A stretch of 64,000 bases of DNA from Branchiostoma floridae. Its lineage: Eukaryota > Chordata > Leptocardii > Amphioxiformes > Branchiostomatidae. Position 1 is the stretch's first letter; each line of letters starts with the position of its first letter. Shown here in pieces: positions 1 through 12,300 of the stretch. The position numbers were made by a program, and so were the translations under genes. The DNA is taken from positions 18,430,087 through 18,494,086 of the forward strand of contig NC_049988.1 of the NCBI RefSeq assembly GCF_000003815.2, given 5' to 3'. A model generated the notes under the pieces. That model saw only the letters and a list, made by a program, of their open reading frames with translations. It did no database searches and was not told the origin of the DNA.

Positions 1-544
1 GTAGCTGCTGCATGATGTCACAACTACAGATCAAACAAAGCATCGGCTTTAAAATTTGTGCATAATCAAAGTTTCAAGAATAAAAATCTGGCATGTTATC
101 CAGTCATAGACCTGGCACGAGATCAGATGGATAGCCCAAGACTGGAAGAAGTTCATCAGTGCCTTATACTCTATCAAAGGGAGTGAAGAGGATTGGGAAG
201 GTAGGTATCCAGCCGTATTACAGCTCCAGAGTCTCTTCTGTCTTTTCTGCAAATCGAGAGAGACTCGGAAGCTATGATACCGCTGGATACCAGACTAGAA
301 AAATCTTTACAATATAACCTTTCATAGAGCTATTAGATTGCTAAGTTAGTTTTGACAAAACCTTTGTAATTTTACAGATAGCAAATAGAATATTTTGACA
401 TTGTAGACCATAACTTCACTAACTATCTGGTTTATTGTTTGTTGTTCCCCATCAAGTGAGAGTTAGATGTGCTTGGTTAAACATCATATGACAAAAAGCA
501 ATCCATGCATCTTACAAAAAGAATCACAAAATATAGTCACTCAC

Positions 545-3500
545 TTGTTCTTGACATCCGCCTTGTCAATCAGAGGCTGCAGTCTTAAGAGAAGTTCGAA
601 CCCTTGGTAAATTTCTTCTCTACCATCCTGTGGTGTAAAGAACACATAAAAGCATTCTCATGACTGCCACCTAGAGAACTATATAAGAACTGCAGATAGG
701 CAAACTACCTGGCTTGCAGGAATACTAAACATACAATTTGTAAGTAAGCTGACCCAAGATTCACGTTAAATTATACATTGCATATGAAAGTTGTGTGGAT
801 GTATGTCAAAGTTCAAATTACAAATTTCAAGTTTAAGCACTTTCCTTACTTTTCCTTCTTGGGTGAAAGTTTTCAACCTTTGGAAGATCTGAGGAATCTG
901 GAAAAACAGAAGAAAATACCAAAGATAAATCAACAGCGAACAAAACAGGTGCTTCAAACACATCATAATAGCATACAATTAATGGGGTGGTTATGAGTTT
1001 GAAGTGAAGAGGTCAGAAAGAAAGCCACAAACATAAACATGCATTTACAGTATTTTGGTCAAGCTGATTTGATACTTTTGCTGTTGTTATGTACAGTAAT
1101 GTTAACTTTCTTCAGCTAATCTGATCCTGACGAGATGTCTTGCTCATACCTTAAGGAATGTAAAAGCCGTCCACTTGAGTTCATCGTTGGTCTCTGCTGA
1201 GTCGATGAGCCCCATCAGACATGACTGGCACACCTGCGCGTACAGACGGGGGCGGGGGATGTTCTGGAATACAGGAAATGTTCATATAGACTAAGTCTTG
1301 TAAACATTTCCCTCTTTCAACAATTTTAACCTCTTAAACACCACTTCAAGTTCAGTTGCTTGGAGCTTTCAAGACTGCCTCTTTGTCACCAAGAATGTCT
1401 ATTACATGGCTGGTGTTATTTGTATTGTATAGGCTTGAGGTAGGGCTGATAATTTATAAAAATGCATTCTGAACCCAGTAACTAACCAAACATTGTAGGA
1501 TCCAAAGAATTTCATACAGAGGTTTTCAGCAAGCAAAAGTTTGACTGAGTTAGTGAGAGAATTTCTGACTAGGTTGCAAAAGAAAGCACAAGTAAAATAG
1601 TGAGCTTAAACAGACCAAGACCAAGACATAAAGCAAAACCTTAGGCACATGGAACTGCAAGTAATGTTTGGATTGAGAGACCAACAATATAGAAATATTA
1701 TAAAGATTAACTCGATACTCACATTTAATCTCTCTATCAGGAGCAACAACTCCACAAACAGCTGTGTATCGCTGGTGGTGTTGAGGGTCGCCTCGATGAA
1801 CGAGAGGACAGCGATGCTAGAGTTGAGAGCTCCGTGTCCATGAGCCTGTCCCGGTGGTGACAGCGCCTTGCCGTGCGGCAGCTGTTGTAACTGGTAAAAA
1901 GCCTGGTTTGGACGAGAGTTAGAAAGACAATATGTGAATCTATGTCATAGATGGGAAGTCATAATGTTTGATAAGTGTTCCAGACCAGGTAATAATTAAG
2001 GGTTAATGACCCACCTAGAGGTGTATAAGGTGTCATAATGCCTGGCCTTCTGCTATAATATAACCACTGAATGACACCATATACACCATGGAACAGCTGG
2101 GTTAAAGTAGTAGTGGTAGTAGTAGTCATCTTATCTACATAATTTGGGCTAAGACTTATTGGACTCAAACCTTGTTCAGTCACCAATGCTAAACCATCTG
2201 ACTGTTTACAGAGTCCTTCTAGTTGCTTGAGTAAGTTTTATTTTGCATACCTGCTGTAGACTGTTGGCCGTGTCTCGCACGATCAGGCCAGACTGGGCCA
2301 GGTTCTGGACGGAGTCCTGCAGGGTCGTCTGCAGCTGCTCCACCTTGCCCCAACCAGCTGTCAATCAAACACAGGTAGGGATGCAAATCATGTGAATTTT
2401 ACCAAATAAGGGAAATGTTAGTCATGTGACCATATAAAGTAAATTTAAACTGGCATTACCATATTAGGCAAATCTGAGCTGACATAATCATTTTACGCAA
2501 ATGTGAACTGCCCCACACATCACTATAGACAGCATTCTCCATCATGTTAGAGGACTACAAGACAATGGCCATATCACTATCAGCCAGGTTGTCAATAGTA
2601 CAGGTTTCACTGTGTTCTAAAAATTTTGAGGCAAAAAAGAGTCATAAGATACATGTAGCACACTAACAATCTTAAAACTGCCTTTTTTGATGATGTGCAC
2701 TTTTAACCCTGACCTGCTTCCTCCATCTTGCCCACATACAGCAGAGCCCGGGTCTGTTCGTTCCCCAACAGTTTCCCCACACAAGAGTCCCCACACATGA
2801 GTCCCCACACATGAGTCCCCACACATGAGTCCCCATACTTGAGTCCCCATACATGATTTTTAACCCCGACCTGTTTCCTCCATCTTGCCCACATACAGCA
2901 GAGCCCGAGTCTGTCCGTTCCCCAACAGTTTCCCCAGAACCTCTCCCGTCACTCGCAGGATGTCTGCATACTCTGTAGACTCCTTCAGCTGGGAAAACAC
3001 ATCACACTATGACTTTTCTACAGTGAAACCCAGGCGCCACTCTATCACTTGAACCTTGAACCTTGAACACGGACATTAGGGATGTCATCACAGGTTGCAA
3101 TGGATCCTTCTTATGTGGCGATCAGACGTCTGCTTGAAGGAGTTACTTCCAACAACCTAAGCTGCATCTATCACTACTTCCATGGCAAATGCTCCATGAA
3201 CTTCACTCTCTCATGCCTCCACAACGAACTTTCTCTGCTTTTAATGGTAAAATAAGGTAACATTTGAAGTATGACAAACCAGTGTTGTAGCCAGCACCCG
3301 TCCCTCCGTCCTTTGATGGAAATTTGCAGCTGGGGACGGAAAAAAAATTTGCCCATTCCATCCTCTGTGAGCAAAATTTAACCCTCAAAATGCAGGAAAT
3401 AGCGTTTCAGAGGGTCTAAATTTTAAAAGCTTCCTTTGGAGCATGCCTCCAGACCCACTAGGAACGCTGTGCCAAAGCCATTCAAAATTGAGGGGACGGA

Positions 3501-5939
3501 AAATGATTTCTGGCTGGCTACAACCCTGTGACAAACAATACAATAATGCTTTAGGTAAAATAACTCACAAGAGATGAAGTGGAAACTGCCACAGAAAATC
3601 AAACTTAGATATAAGTATATTTTAGTTTTAAAGATATAAAAAGAGCAGAAGAACATGATTTTTTGTTTACCTTCTCCACAGCCTGGCTCACACATCTCAG
3701 TAACCACAGCACAGTCAGGACTAAGGACTTACACAGGAGCAGGCAGGAGTCAGGGGTGCCCAGGCAGCTGGAACAAACACAGAATAAAGGTTTTTTTTCC
3801 AGTTAGATGCACAAATAGGTGGGACCGTGTGGCGCAATCGGCAGCACATTTGACTCAGGTCCAGAAGGTCCTGAGTTCAAACCCCGCCGTGTCACCGATC
3901 TTGTGCCCTTGGGAAAGGCACTTTACACGACTTTCCTATATAGGCTACAAAAGTCTTCAGCAAATTGAAGTTGGTAGCCTCAAAAACAAAAAAAAGAAAG
4001 AAATGTACTCGTATTGAATTGTTCTGCCAGTTCATTCTAGTGATACTGAAGAAGAGAGATAGATGATCATGTCCATCAAAACTTCTAGGAGTAATTCTTT
4101 GTTTTTTATTCAGTTATAGAGATTGAGTTGTATTTGAATACTGTATTGTTTGCTTGGAATTCTAAACTTCATAAATGTAATATGAAAGGTTTAATCAATT
4201 CGTTTGTATGGAGAAAAAGACTATAACTGCTGTACCCACCTAACATGAGCTGCATAACAGTTGAGAAGGTCCAACAAGGTTCTGGTACAGAGAGGTCTGG
4301 TCACATCCTCATACTGCACGGGAAAACATGTCTGGTTATCTTGTGCACAAATTTTCTCTACCCATCTCTTACTCTTAGACTATGACTGGCATTTAGAGAG
4401 TCAAAAAGAAAAGATCGTAAGACGGATTGTAGGGATTTGCTGAGTGTAGATGTACTCAACCATGCACGTCAAACCAATCAACACTATAACTGTTCAGAAG
4501 TTTGTCTCTATGTTTTAATTCAAAGTATAAGTCTGATCCTTAATAGACAATTTTTAGGAACTACAGTAACACACATGTACATATATGTAGTACAAATTGT
4601 ACAGTACAATCATCAAATATTTACACACTATTACTCACTCACTATTACCATAACATTAGAATCTGTCCTACTATTCTACATCAAGATCATTTCAAACTAA
4701 TTGATAGACTGAAAGTGTTACCTTGGTGAGAGCGTTGAGGAATGCCCCGTATGAGACGACCTGAGAGCTGAGGGCGTGCCTGAGGTAGGAGAGCACCAGG
4801 GTGTTCGGGGTGGGGCCGACAAACGCCTGCTGCAGGATGCACTCTGGGGGAAACAAACAGTACAATATTGACTGTTGTTGTTTTTGTACAATTTGAGCTA
4901 TTTTCCAACACAAAAGAAATGAAATGAATTTCTTTCTTTTCTTCTTTTAGTGCCCACAATCATTATGGTGATCATTACGGCACAGTCTATATTTAATGTC
5001 CTATCTGAGGGACGGCCCTAGCCGACGCTAGGTACTCATTTTCGCCTGAGTCAAGTGAGGAAAGTCGTATAAAGTGCCTTTCCCAAGGGCACAAGATCGG
5101 TGGCACAGCGGGATTGGAACTCAGGACCTCTTGGGCCTGAGTCCAATGCGCTGCCAATTACGCCACGATATCTCACATTTTTAGTCGATGACACAGACCT
5201 TCATCACATGCCTGATTCACTGCACTGACTGGATATGATTTTGGAAATGATCAGATGTTTCAAATTATACTAGTACCCTAAGCGCAACAGCTCCAAAATC
5301 CCTGATGCCTCACCTGCGAGTTGATACTGGTCCATGGACCCACCAGGAAAAGCTTGCTTTAGGTTGACACTCCATTGCAGCTCCGTCCACCTTTAATGTC
5401 AAATTGATGTCGGATCATAAAATCATACTAATATTGCATATTAGTGTAGAGTATTGTTATGTGAAAAACATGAGATACTAGATATTTGAAGCATAACAAG
5501 TTCAAAAACAAACATTTAACAAGCGTAAGTGTGTAATTCTACTTGTATATGTTATTAATTTTTTCATCTCTACAGAGACGAGAAAGGACAAAAAAATTAA
5601 TTTGTGGCTTTATGTGTGTGTGTGTTGTGATATTCAAACAAAGCCACAAATTATAATTTTTCTTCTCGTCCTTCTACACACTGTTTCAGTAACCCAAGTT
5701 TCTTAACAATTTGTATCTCTTCCGTTTAATATCTGTACCGACCACTTGTTACTAACACCATAATATTATACAACTGCAAATCACTGTTGTAACTGCAACT
5801 ATAGGGGATCAGCATTTGTATCAAAGAAGAAGCTGACAAGACGCAGAAGCGACAACACAAGAGACAAAGATAAAAACAACCACCACCTTTCCCGCCACGC
5901 CCGCAGCAGGAAGCTCTTGATGCTCGCCCTTCCGTTCAT
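545..5939 (-). CDS. MED24: Mediator complex subunit 24 (5' part, 11 exons, runs off left edge)
   Basis: MED24 is a tail-module subunit of Mediator, linking activators to RNA polymerase II in the nucleus. I trace eleven GT-AG exons on the minus strand: 5939-5887, 5390-5314, 4843-4722, 4313-4240, 3767-3671, 2988-2871, 2357-2251, 1902-1723, 1263-1150, 897-850 and 627-545. They join in frame to 1073 nt, about 357 codons of a protein of roughly 990 in human. Diagnostic stretches are FVGPTPNTLVLSYLRHALSS (exon 3), LVLTVLWLLRCVSQAVEK (exon 5), QTRALLYVGKMEE (exon 6), ELKWTAFTFLK (exon 9) and FELLLRLQPLIDKAD (exon 11), each collinear with vertebrate MED24. I chose the ATG at 5939 because MNGRASIKSFLLRAWRERW aligns with the usual N-terminus; an in-frame ATG at 5993 would add 18 residues. 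The remaining exons lie left of position 1. Family call is firm; single exon edges may be off by a few bases. Confidence 0.92.
2701..2779 (-). pseudogene. Partial duplicate of MED24 exon 6 with its splice donor
   Basis: This 79-bp segment is nearly identical to 2857-2935, which is the 3' end of MED24 exon 6 plus the first intron bases. Both copies read QTRALLYVGKMEE and both end in a CAG|GT donor in the same phase. The copy here lacks the upstream half of the exon and has no good acceptor, since the intervening DNA is a 14-bp minisatellite. It is most likely a non-functional exon relic. It could also act as an alternative distal donor: the reading frame stays open from exon 6 through the minisatellite only in some frames, so use is doubtful. 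Confidence 0.75.
2782..2855. repeat. 14-bp minisatellite between the duplicated MED24 exon ends
   Basis: About five tandem units of GAGTCCCCACACAT and close variants (some with CATACTT). It sits exactly between the two copies of the exon 6 end, so it probably arose with, or mediated, the duplication. Confidence 0.85.
3290..3535. repeat. Interspersed repeat of the 'GGCTGGCTACA' type in a MED24 intron
   Basis: A block bounded by GTTGTAGCCAGCACCCGTCC and TTTCTGGCTGGCTACAACCC, so its ends are inverted. Its core, with CCCTCAAAATGCAGGAAAT, AGAGGGTC and GGAGCATGCCTCCAGACCC, recurs with variation at 29.4-30.3 kb and 43.9-44.0 kb, while end-like sequence appears near 31.5-32.05 kb and 45.0-45.3 kb. 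No coding potential. Class not identified. Confidence 0.6.
3821..3960 (+). repeat. tRNA-like SINE, family 1
   Basis: Starts with a pol III box A-like TGTGGCGCAATCGGCAGC and a box B-like GGTCCTGAGTTCAAACCC, then a body containing TGTGCCCTTGGGAAAGGCAC and TTTACACGACTTTCC. The same body recurs, in either orientation, at 4995-5177, 23131-23225, 28090-28258 and 52432-52573. It does not fold as an intact tRNA gene. Confidence 0.75.
4995..5177 (-). repeat. tRNA-like SINE, family 1 (reverse copy)
   Basis: Reverse complement of the family 1 SINE: GTGCCTTTCCCAAGGGCACA followed by GGATTGGAACTCAGGACC (box B) and CCAATGCGCTGCCAATTACG (box A). Lies in the MED24 intron between exons 2 and 3. Confidence 0.75.
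5576..5672. mobile_element. Short fold-back element (MITE-like)
   Basis: Inverted arms GACGAGAAAGGAC...TTTGTGGCTTT and AAAGCCACAAA...TTCTTCTCGTC flank a TGTGTGTG loop. Non-coding. Located in MED24 intron 1. Confidence 0.65.
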
Positions 5940-6318
5940 GCTGATGCTCCTCGCCGGCCCTTGCCTCGTCCCGGGATCCCCAGCGCGGTTCATGGCGCAT
6001 AAAATTTACAAAAATCCAACAATATCTTTAGTAAAACCCGCTCATTTGTATGGGCGCCGCCATTTTGAATCGGCAAGCAGCCCTGAAATGTAAGCCGCAA
6101 TTTGATTAGTCAATTTCTAAAAGCTTGCCCTTGCTTGTCCAATCATAATGAGCGTATCGAAAGCGACTGAAAACGAAGAGGATGATGGGATTGTTTCATT
6201 ATTCCAGCCAGCTGATTGGTTAGTTCAGCTCAGACTCAGGACAGGACTCAGGAGGAGGATGTGAGAAAGGGAGGAGAAGAAAGAGCTCAAGAAAGGAGGA
6301 ATAATCACGTCTGTAGCC
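5940..6318. promoter_or_regulatory. Divergent promoter between MED24 and ASDURF, with YY1-like site
   Basis: Only 379 bp separate the two divergent start codons. GCCGCCATTTTGAATCGG at about 6057-6074 matches the YY1 consensus (reverse of AAGATGGCGGC), typical of housekeeping promoters. No TATA box is evident. Direction and start sites are inferred from gene layout, not seen. Confidence 0.6.
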
Positions 6319-9300
6319 ATGGCAACAGGTCCAAGAAAGGATGAAGTTGAACGTCAGGTGTGATAGATTAGTAATGTCTTACCACACAGCGCACTGATAC
6401 CTTGAGTCATTCCAGGGGGGTTCAAGAACTACCAACTACTGACCATTCCAAATGATCCAGAAATTTTTGGAGCACCTGTAGTGGTTTATGGTGTTGGGTT
6501 TGTGAACTGGCAGGCCCAAGTTCAATTCCTGAAGCCAGGGGACTGTTTCTGCTTGCCGCTCCTAGTTGTTTCACAATTCAGTTTCAGTTTATTTATTTAT
6601 CCAGGAAAATACATCGCCTTCTGGCGTTTTTCAATACCTCCTGGTGGGCCGGGAGACCCCAACATAAATTAACACAAAATCACAACAACTGAATCAAAAT
6701 TGAAATCAAAGGTCAAACTTAAATAACTAAACGTCAGGTGTCAACTATTTACAATACAAATAACTCAGGATAACTTAATATAATTTAATATAATAATGGT
6801 AATAATAATAACAATAATAACACATTCAGGCAGTGGATCAACTTAAAATCAAAGTAACGAAAAGTGGAATTTGCATATCAATGTGTCGCTGGTCGGGCAG
6901 TGTTTGTTTCAAAGTTGATTTGCAAATGAAAAATAACAGAAGAGAACAGAAAAGAGGCTCCACAATAACTTTGGAATTCCACTTTTCCCATTTTGAAATG
7001 GGCTTATATTTTCAATATAAAAGCACTTGGTGAAAAGTCTTTACATATGATTGACAAGTATGATGTACAGTTGTGAAATATGATAATAACTTTCATGAAT
7101 ATTCATTTTGAAAATTTTCTTCCTGCAGGAAGTCCTGCAGGAATTCCTGCAGGAAGCATTTTTCCTGCAGGAATTCCTGCAGGAAAAACTTTTTCCTGCA
7201 GGAATTCCTGCAGAAATTTCCTGCAGGACAAAGGTAAATTCCTGCAGGAAGAATGTTTTCTGCAGGAATTTCTGCAGGAATTCCTGCAGGAATTCCTGCA
7301 GAAATGACCTTATAATTCATATCTAAAGCAATAACACTAAGGAGTTCTTATCAATTTGATTTTTTTAATTTCTTTTGAAACTGTTAAACTGTGCCTATTG
7401 CATTAGTTGTTTATCAGACCTGACTGTGAATATATAGTGAAATATATTCATACATAATAGAGGGCCTTGTATCCGCAGGGCATGAACAAGATAAATCCAT
7501 TTTTTTTTCCAAGTATGTTCCATGGATGAATGTGTTAAGAATTCATTGAATCACATTCTGAACTTGACAACTCTCTGGGAACTAAACTTCAAGGGCATGA
7601 AAAAGCCTGGCATGTTAGGGTGCCCTCCCCATAATTACATGTATACTGCCTTCAATATATAAACAATTTCTTCAGTTGAAGTTTACAAGTCTACTTTTGC
7701 CATTTTGTCAAGTGCTAACATTTTCAATATAAAACTTAAAAGCACTCCCAGCCAAGAAGAATTTTCTGGTAGGAATTCCCACACCGGCCATAACAATGCC
7801 TGCATGAGAAGAGGCAACTAGAACTTGGTTTCAACAAATGTGTTACACACAAAGTATGAGTCAGTTAGCCATGACATGTTTAACAGCCTATGTTGTGCTT
7901 ACACGGCTGTGGTGTTTTCATTAAATGAACTCCTCTGTTTGAATGCTCCTTTCATGCATGCATTGAAATACAGTACCAACGTGGCCAAGGATGAAAGGTC
8001 CTTGGTCAGCAACCTGAGATTTGTTTGATCTCATTCTGGTCCCTCTTTTCAACCTCCTTGATCTGGTTGGTCATCTTTTGATCATCATAAGATATTAACA
8101 CTTGAGTATAAATGGGATGGAATGCCATGAAGTTGTTATGCTTCATTGGCAAGTTTGTTCCAGAGAATATTTCATAATCTAAAATTGGGCCTTGTAACAT
8201 TAGCCAGGAGCTTGCTTCCTCTAGTTGAAAATTCAAGTAAGTATGCGCTATTGTAATGCGGGTTCAAAGTAAGGTCAGCTATTGTTCTAAAGATATGCAA
8301 ATGATGCTGGTGTCCAATTAACAATTAGCAAGAATCCAGGTCCAGGCTACCTGTAACTTGTAGTGCTGAGGATCAAAGGCCTTCAATTTTCAAAGAGATT
8401 CGAACTCTGGAACTCAGAGGTCCATTATTAATAGAAGAAATTTCAGAAGAATTACAGAATTTCAGAAACCTAAGTTCACTATAACACTAATATTTGAATT
8501 TAAAATGGTTAAACCAGTAGGGTAAATCAAGGTTGTCTTCAATTTAGGGCTAAACTATGAACAATGTTTCTTAAAGTTTTGTGAAAATTTGATGGTCCTT
8601 TTAAAGAGCTTAAAAATATGTCCACTTTAGCTAATAGACTGCTCAAACCAAGGAGGTTTAGGAATGAAGTCAGCACCTCTGTGCCTTTTCAATCCAGCTG
8701 TGCCTTGCTGCCAGTTTGCCCTTCAAGCTGTGTTAAAAGTACAACTGCTGCTGGCTATCAGACCCCCTTCTGTCAGTAATGACCATGATAAAATCAGACC
8801 CGAGCGCTCGAAAATAAAAGCTGGTCCTTCTAGTTGTGGGACTGCTATGCTAGTTTCAAAGTTGCCAAACTCCCTATTTTGTAAATGCCAGGGAAGTGAC
8901 TCAAGTGAGTTTGCCATGGAAGGAAGGGTTGTCACCCTAGGCCCTGCCCTAGATATAGAGGAGGCTCTACATGTAGGGTTATCTCCAAGCAGATGCTGCA
9001 TGGCATAAGGCAGCACATAAGCTGGGGGAAGGAGTTTAGCCGGCAGAGGAGTAAATTGGCCACGCGTGGAGATTACTTGTAGGGATGTGTTGAAAAGGAC
9101 AGTGCTCTGAGTGCTGTACAACAAGCTAATCATTATTACATACAGTTACTGTTTTCTGACTAACGCTGGGCCGGCCAGTTTGGTTTGAACATTGATTGGT
9201 TTGGGAGGGAGTGCCAGACTTAGATAATTATCGTAAATCAAAATGTCTCTTTTTTAATATTCTACATGTAGTTCTCAAGAAGATTTAGAAGAATGGGACT

Positions 9301-12300
9301 CATCTGAGCAAGGTAATCCATCCCAAAAGTAAATTTTCAGGTTTCTGTCATTCTGAAATACCACTGACCAAGTAAGGAAGGTTGTCATGATAAAGCCACT
9401 CTACAACTTAGTACAAGCAGAGGTTTGGCTCCGGCTGTTTTTTTAACGTTTTTTTTTTAGTCATTTTTATTGGGCTTTCTATTTTGTATTGTATCTTGTA
9501 TTGTTTGGCTGGCGTACTTCAAGAAACATGACAAAATAGAAAGCTCAATAAAAATGACTTAAGTGAAACGTCAAAAAACAGACGGAGCCTAACCTCTGCT
9601 TGGAGAGTAGATAAACCCTCCTTGTGCTGACTGAAGCCCAGGACTTATCTCTGAGCAAGACACGTGTTAGGAAGAAAGTCACCACCTGGGGTTCTTGGAC
9701 AGTCCCTGTGGGATACTTGATAATTGCACATGTATCCTTTGCAATTGTATTAAGGACAAAAGCTGACCTTGTTTGAACCTGCATAACAATAACTACTTGA
9801 GGATTTTTCTCTCTGGCCTGACAAAATCACCTAAAAGGAGGGTCAACAAGCCAAAAAAAGGCATGGTTGTAAGCCATAGTGGAAACACTAGCAATATCCA
9901 TCTGTCACTTGCCAACAAGCCCTTTAAAGTTTAAGCTGTGTCTTTTCAACCAGCACAGATTAACAACTGCTTGGTCAGTTGGTGTCTATCAGACCCCCTT
10001 CGGTCAGCATTCATGGTACCAGACCCGACTTTGTGGATATGAACAAGGTGTGAATTGTCTTGATTTGCATAGAGCCAACAAAAAGTGGCACATGGAAAGA
10101 TTGCTCTCCAAGCAGAGGATTGGCTCTCGGCTGTTTTTAACATGCTTCAAGGAGGTTGTTTTCAACCTTCTTGCATGCTTTTAGGCATTTTTGTCAAGTT
10201 TTCTATTTCAATATTGTACCGTTTCCTTCATGTCTGCTGGCCAAGGCCTTTAACACATCAAAAACAGCTGGAGCTGAACCTCTGCTTGGAGAGTATGAAA
10301 GATAAAATCTCTGTGTCACGCCAGTTACTCTCCAAGCAGAGGTTGGGCTACAGTTTAGGCATTTTTCAACTTTTTGTTTGGCTTTTAATTTATACTGTGT
10401 TCCTCCTGTCCATTTGCGCGAAAAAAAAGTGCAAAATAGGAAGTTTGACAAAAGCGCCTAAAGCACGTCTGCTGGGTAAAGTTTCGGCAGATGTTGGATG
10501 TATGATATTCTTCTATAGGGTCTGGCCCAGGCAATGTCAAACAATGAATCTTAAATGTCTTGAGGAGGCAGTAAAGGTTAACACACCTTCTCACATGCTG
10601 AACCACATCGTGAGGATTGGCTTGGAAGAAGTCGGCTTGAGGCCATCTTTCCCACTGACACAGAAGTGCAAGGTCTTTCACAATCATCAAGGAGGTTAAA
10701 GAAAGACTTTCTTTAACCTCCTTGCAATCATGCACTTTTGAAACACAAGAGGCAAGTAGTAGTCTCCTGGCTCCCAGGATTTTAACCCGGGCCCACCAGC
10801 TCACGAACCTAACACACTAACCACTCAGGCTAAAAGGTGACAAACCAGACCATGTTAGACTGTCTTACTGAAGCTGCATTCCTTCATGGACTTTCAAATG
10901 CCTTCAAACACATCATGTTTCTTAATATTGCCACTAAGTTTCCTCTGGATCCCCTGATCATCCCAAATATATATCAAGACTTGGCTGCCAGGAAAAAAAA
11001 AAGATTTTATGATTCAGAAACGTGGCTGAAATATCAGATTCATGTCTGAAAACGTTCACTTTCCTCAGTGACGCCACAAAGTATGACCCCACGTACCTGG
11101 ATGTAACCTGGATCCAAGCTTTAATGGTATATAATAAAGTGAGAAGTTGTCTGGCTATAGTGCTGTGCACAGCACTGCCTAATTTCCCATTTTTCCAAAT
11201 TCTGAGGTTGCCATTAGTAGGTAGTCCAAAAGTGTTGAGCCTGATCAAGTTGGTGAGATCAAGGAAGATCAAGGAACTTTTATTGATGAAAGCTTCTTGA
11301 TCTGACTTGAATCCTGTAATCCATCCCAGAAGTGAATTTTCAGGTTTCTTCAACTTTAAAGTTCTAATCTGAAATTTTCTTTGCCTGACCAAGGACGTTT
11401 AATATATGAAACTTCCTTGGCCCAAGGAGGTTAAAAAAATCATTTCAACCTCCTTGCTTGGCCTGACTGCCCACCAGGTAATCTCCAAGCAGATCTTGCT
11501 GTGGCAAATGGGAAGGAGTGTAGCCGGCAGAGGAGTTATTGGCCACAGCTCTATAAAGCAGTTGTGTATAGAAATTTCACATTGTTTTGGGAAGGTCCCT
11601 GTGGGACTTGCTAATAACTTGCTAATTTGGGAGCATGCCTTTACAATAACTGACCTCCTTTCAACCCGCATAACAATGTGCATAATTACCAAAAAGAGGA
11701 TTTGGTAAGCGCCTTATATACAGCCTGCCCATGTAGTAGGATTTGGAACCTAAACTGACAAATAATCTCTGGAACAAACTTTTGCCTGATGTTTCTATTC
11801 ATATGAATCACTAGTAACAGCTTCATGGCATTCATGGCTTCATGTTAAATTGTTAATGGTCCAAAAGATAACTGTACTTTGTACCAGATCAAAACCCAGG
11901 TTATCATTAAGTTTGGTTATCAAAAAGTTTGTTGTTACTTTGTCGGCCTTTCAGCTTTTCAACACCTCTCTATAGCACATGCTAGCACCTGCAAGATAGT
12001 CCATAGGCCAGGACCCCAAATTTCACCAATCAATACCCTATGCGGACTGCAGTGGCAAATTATTCTTATTATTCTAAGTAGTAGAAGGCCTGTGGCATAT
12101 ATTTTGATGTGACAGCCATTCTGGTTTGGTAGCTTTATTCTGGCTATCAGTATTTGATATCAGCCTTCAAACCTATCAACATCTAAATGATCAGGAAATT
12201 TTTTTGTCTTAAACCAAGGAGCTTTTATCAATAAAATCACAAGTAGACCTAGGCCTGGGGTAGCCAAGAGTAAAGATTACCAAAGGCAAATAGTAAAGAC

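Noticed and set aside
3821-3905. Possible tRNA gene
   Set aside because: A- and B-box-like sequences are present but the acceptor and anticodon stems do not pair, and the same unit recurs with a shared non-tRNA body, so it is a SINE.
5940-5993. Upstream MED24 start at 5993
   Set aside because: In frame, but the added 18 residues are Arg/Gly/Pro-rich and extend beyond the family's usual N-terminus; the internal ATG at 5939 aligns with it.
7080-7326. Overlapping open frames on both strands reading QEFLQEFLQ, PAGIPAG and SCRNSCRN
   Set aside because: They are the three readings of a 12-bp palindromic array without stop codons; no start context, splice logic or conservation. The mirror array at 14041-14275 gives the same.
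8664-9133. Open frames of 114 and 136 codons on opposite strands
   Set aside because: They overlap in antisense within repeat-rich intron; part of the sequence is duplicated near 11.4-11.7 kb. No known motif.
10085-10699. 204-codon open frame on the plus strand
   Set aside because: It runs across two family A MITEs and their spacers in an intron; composition is not protein-like and no domain is recognisable.
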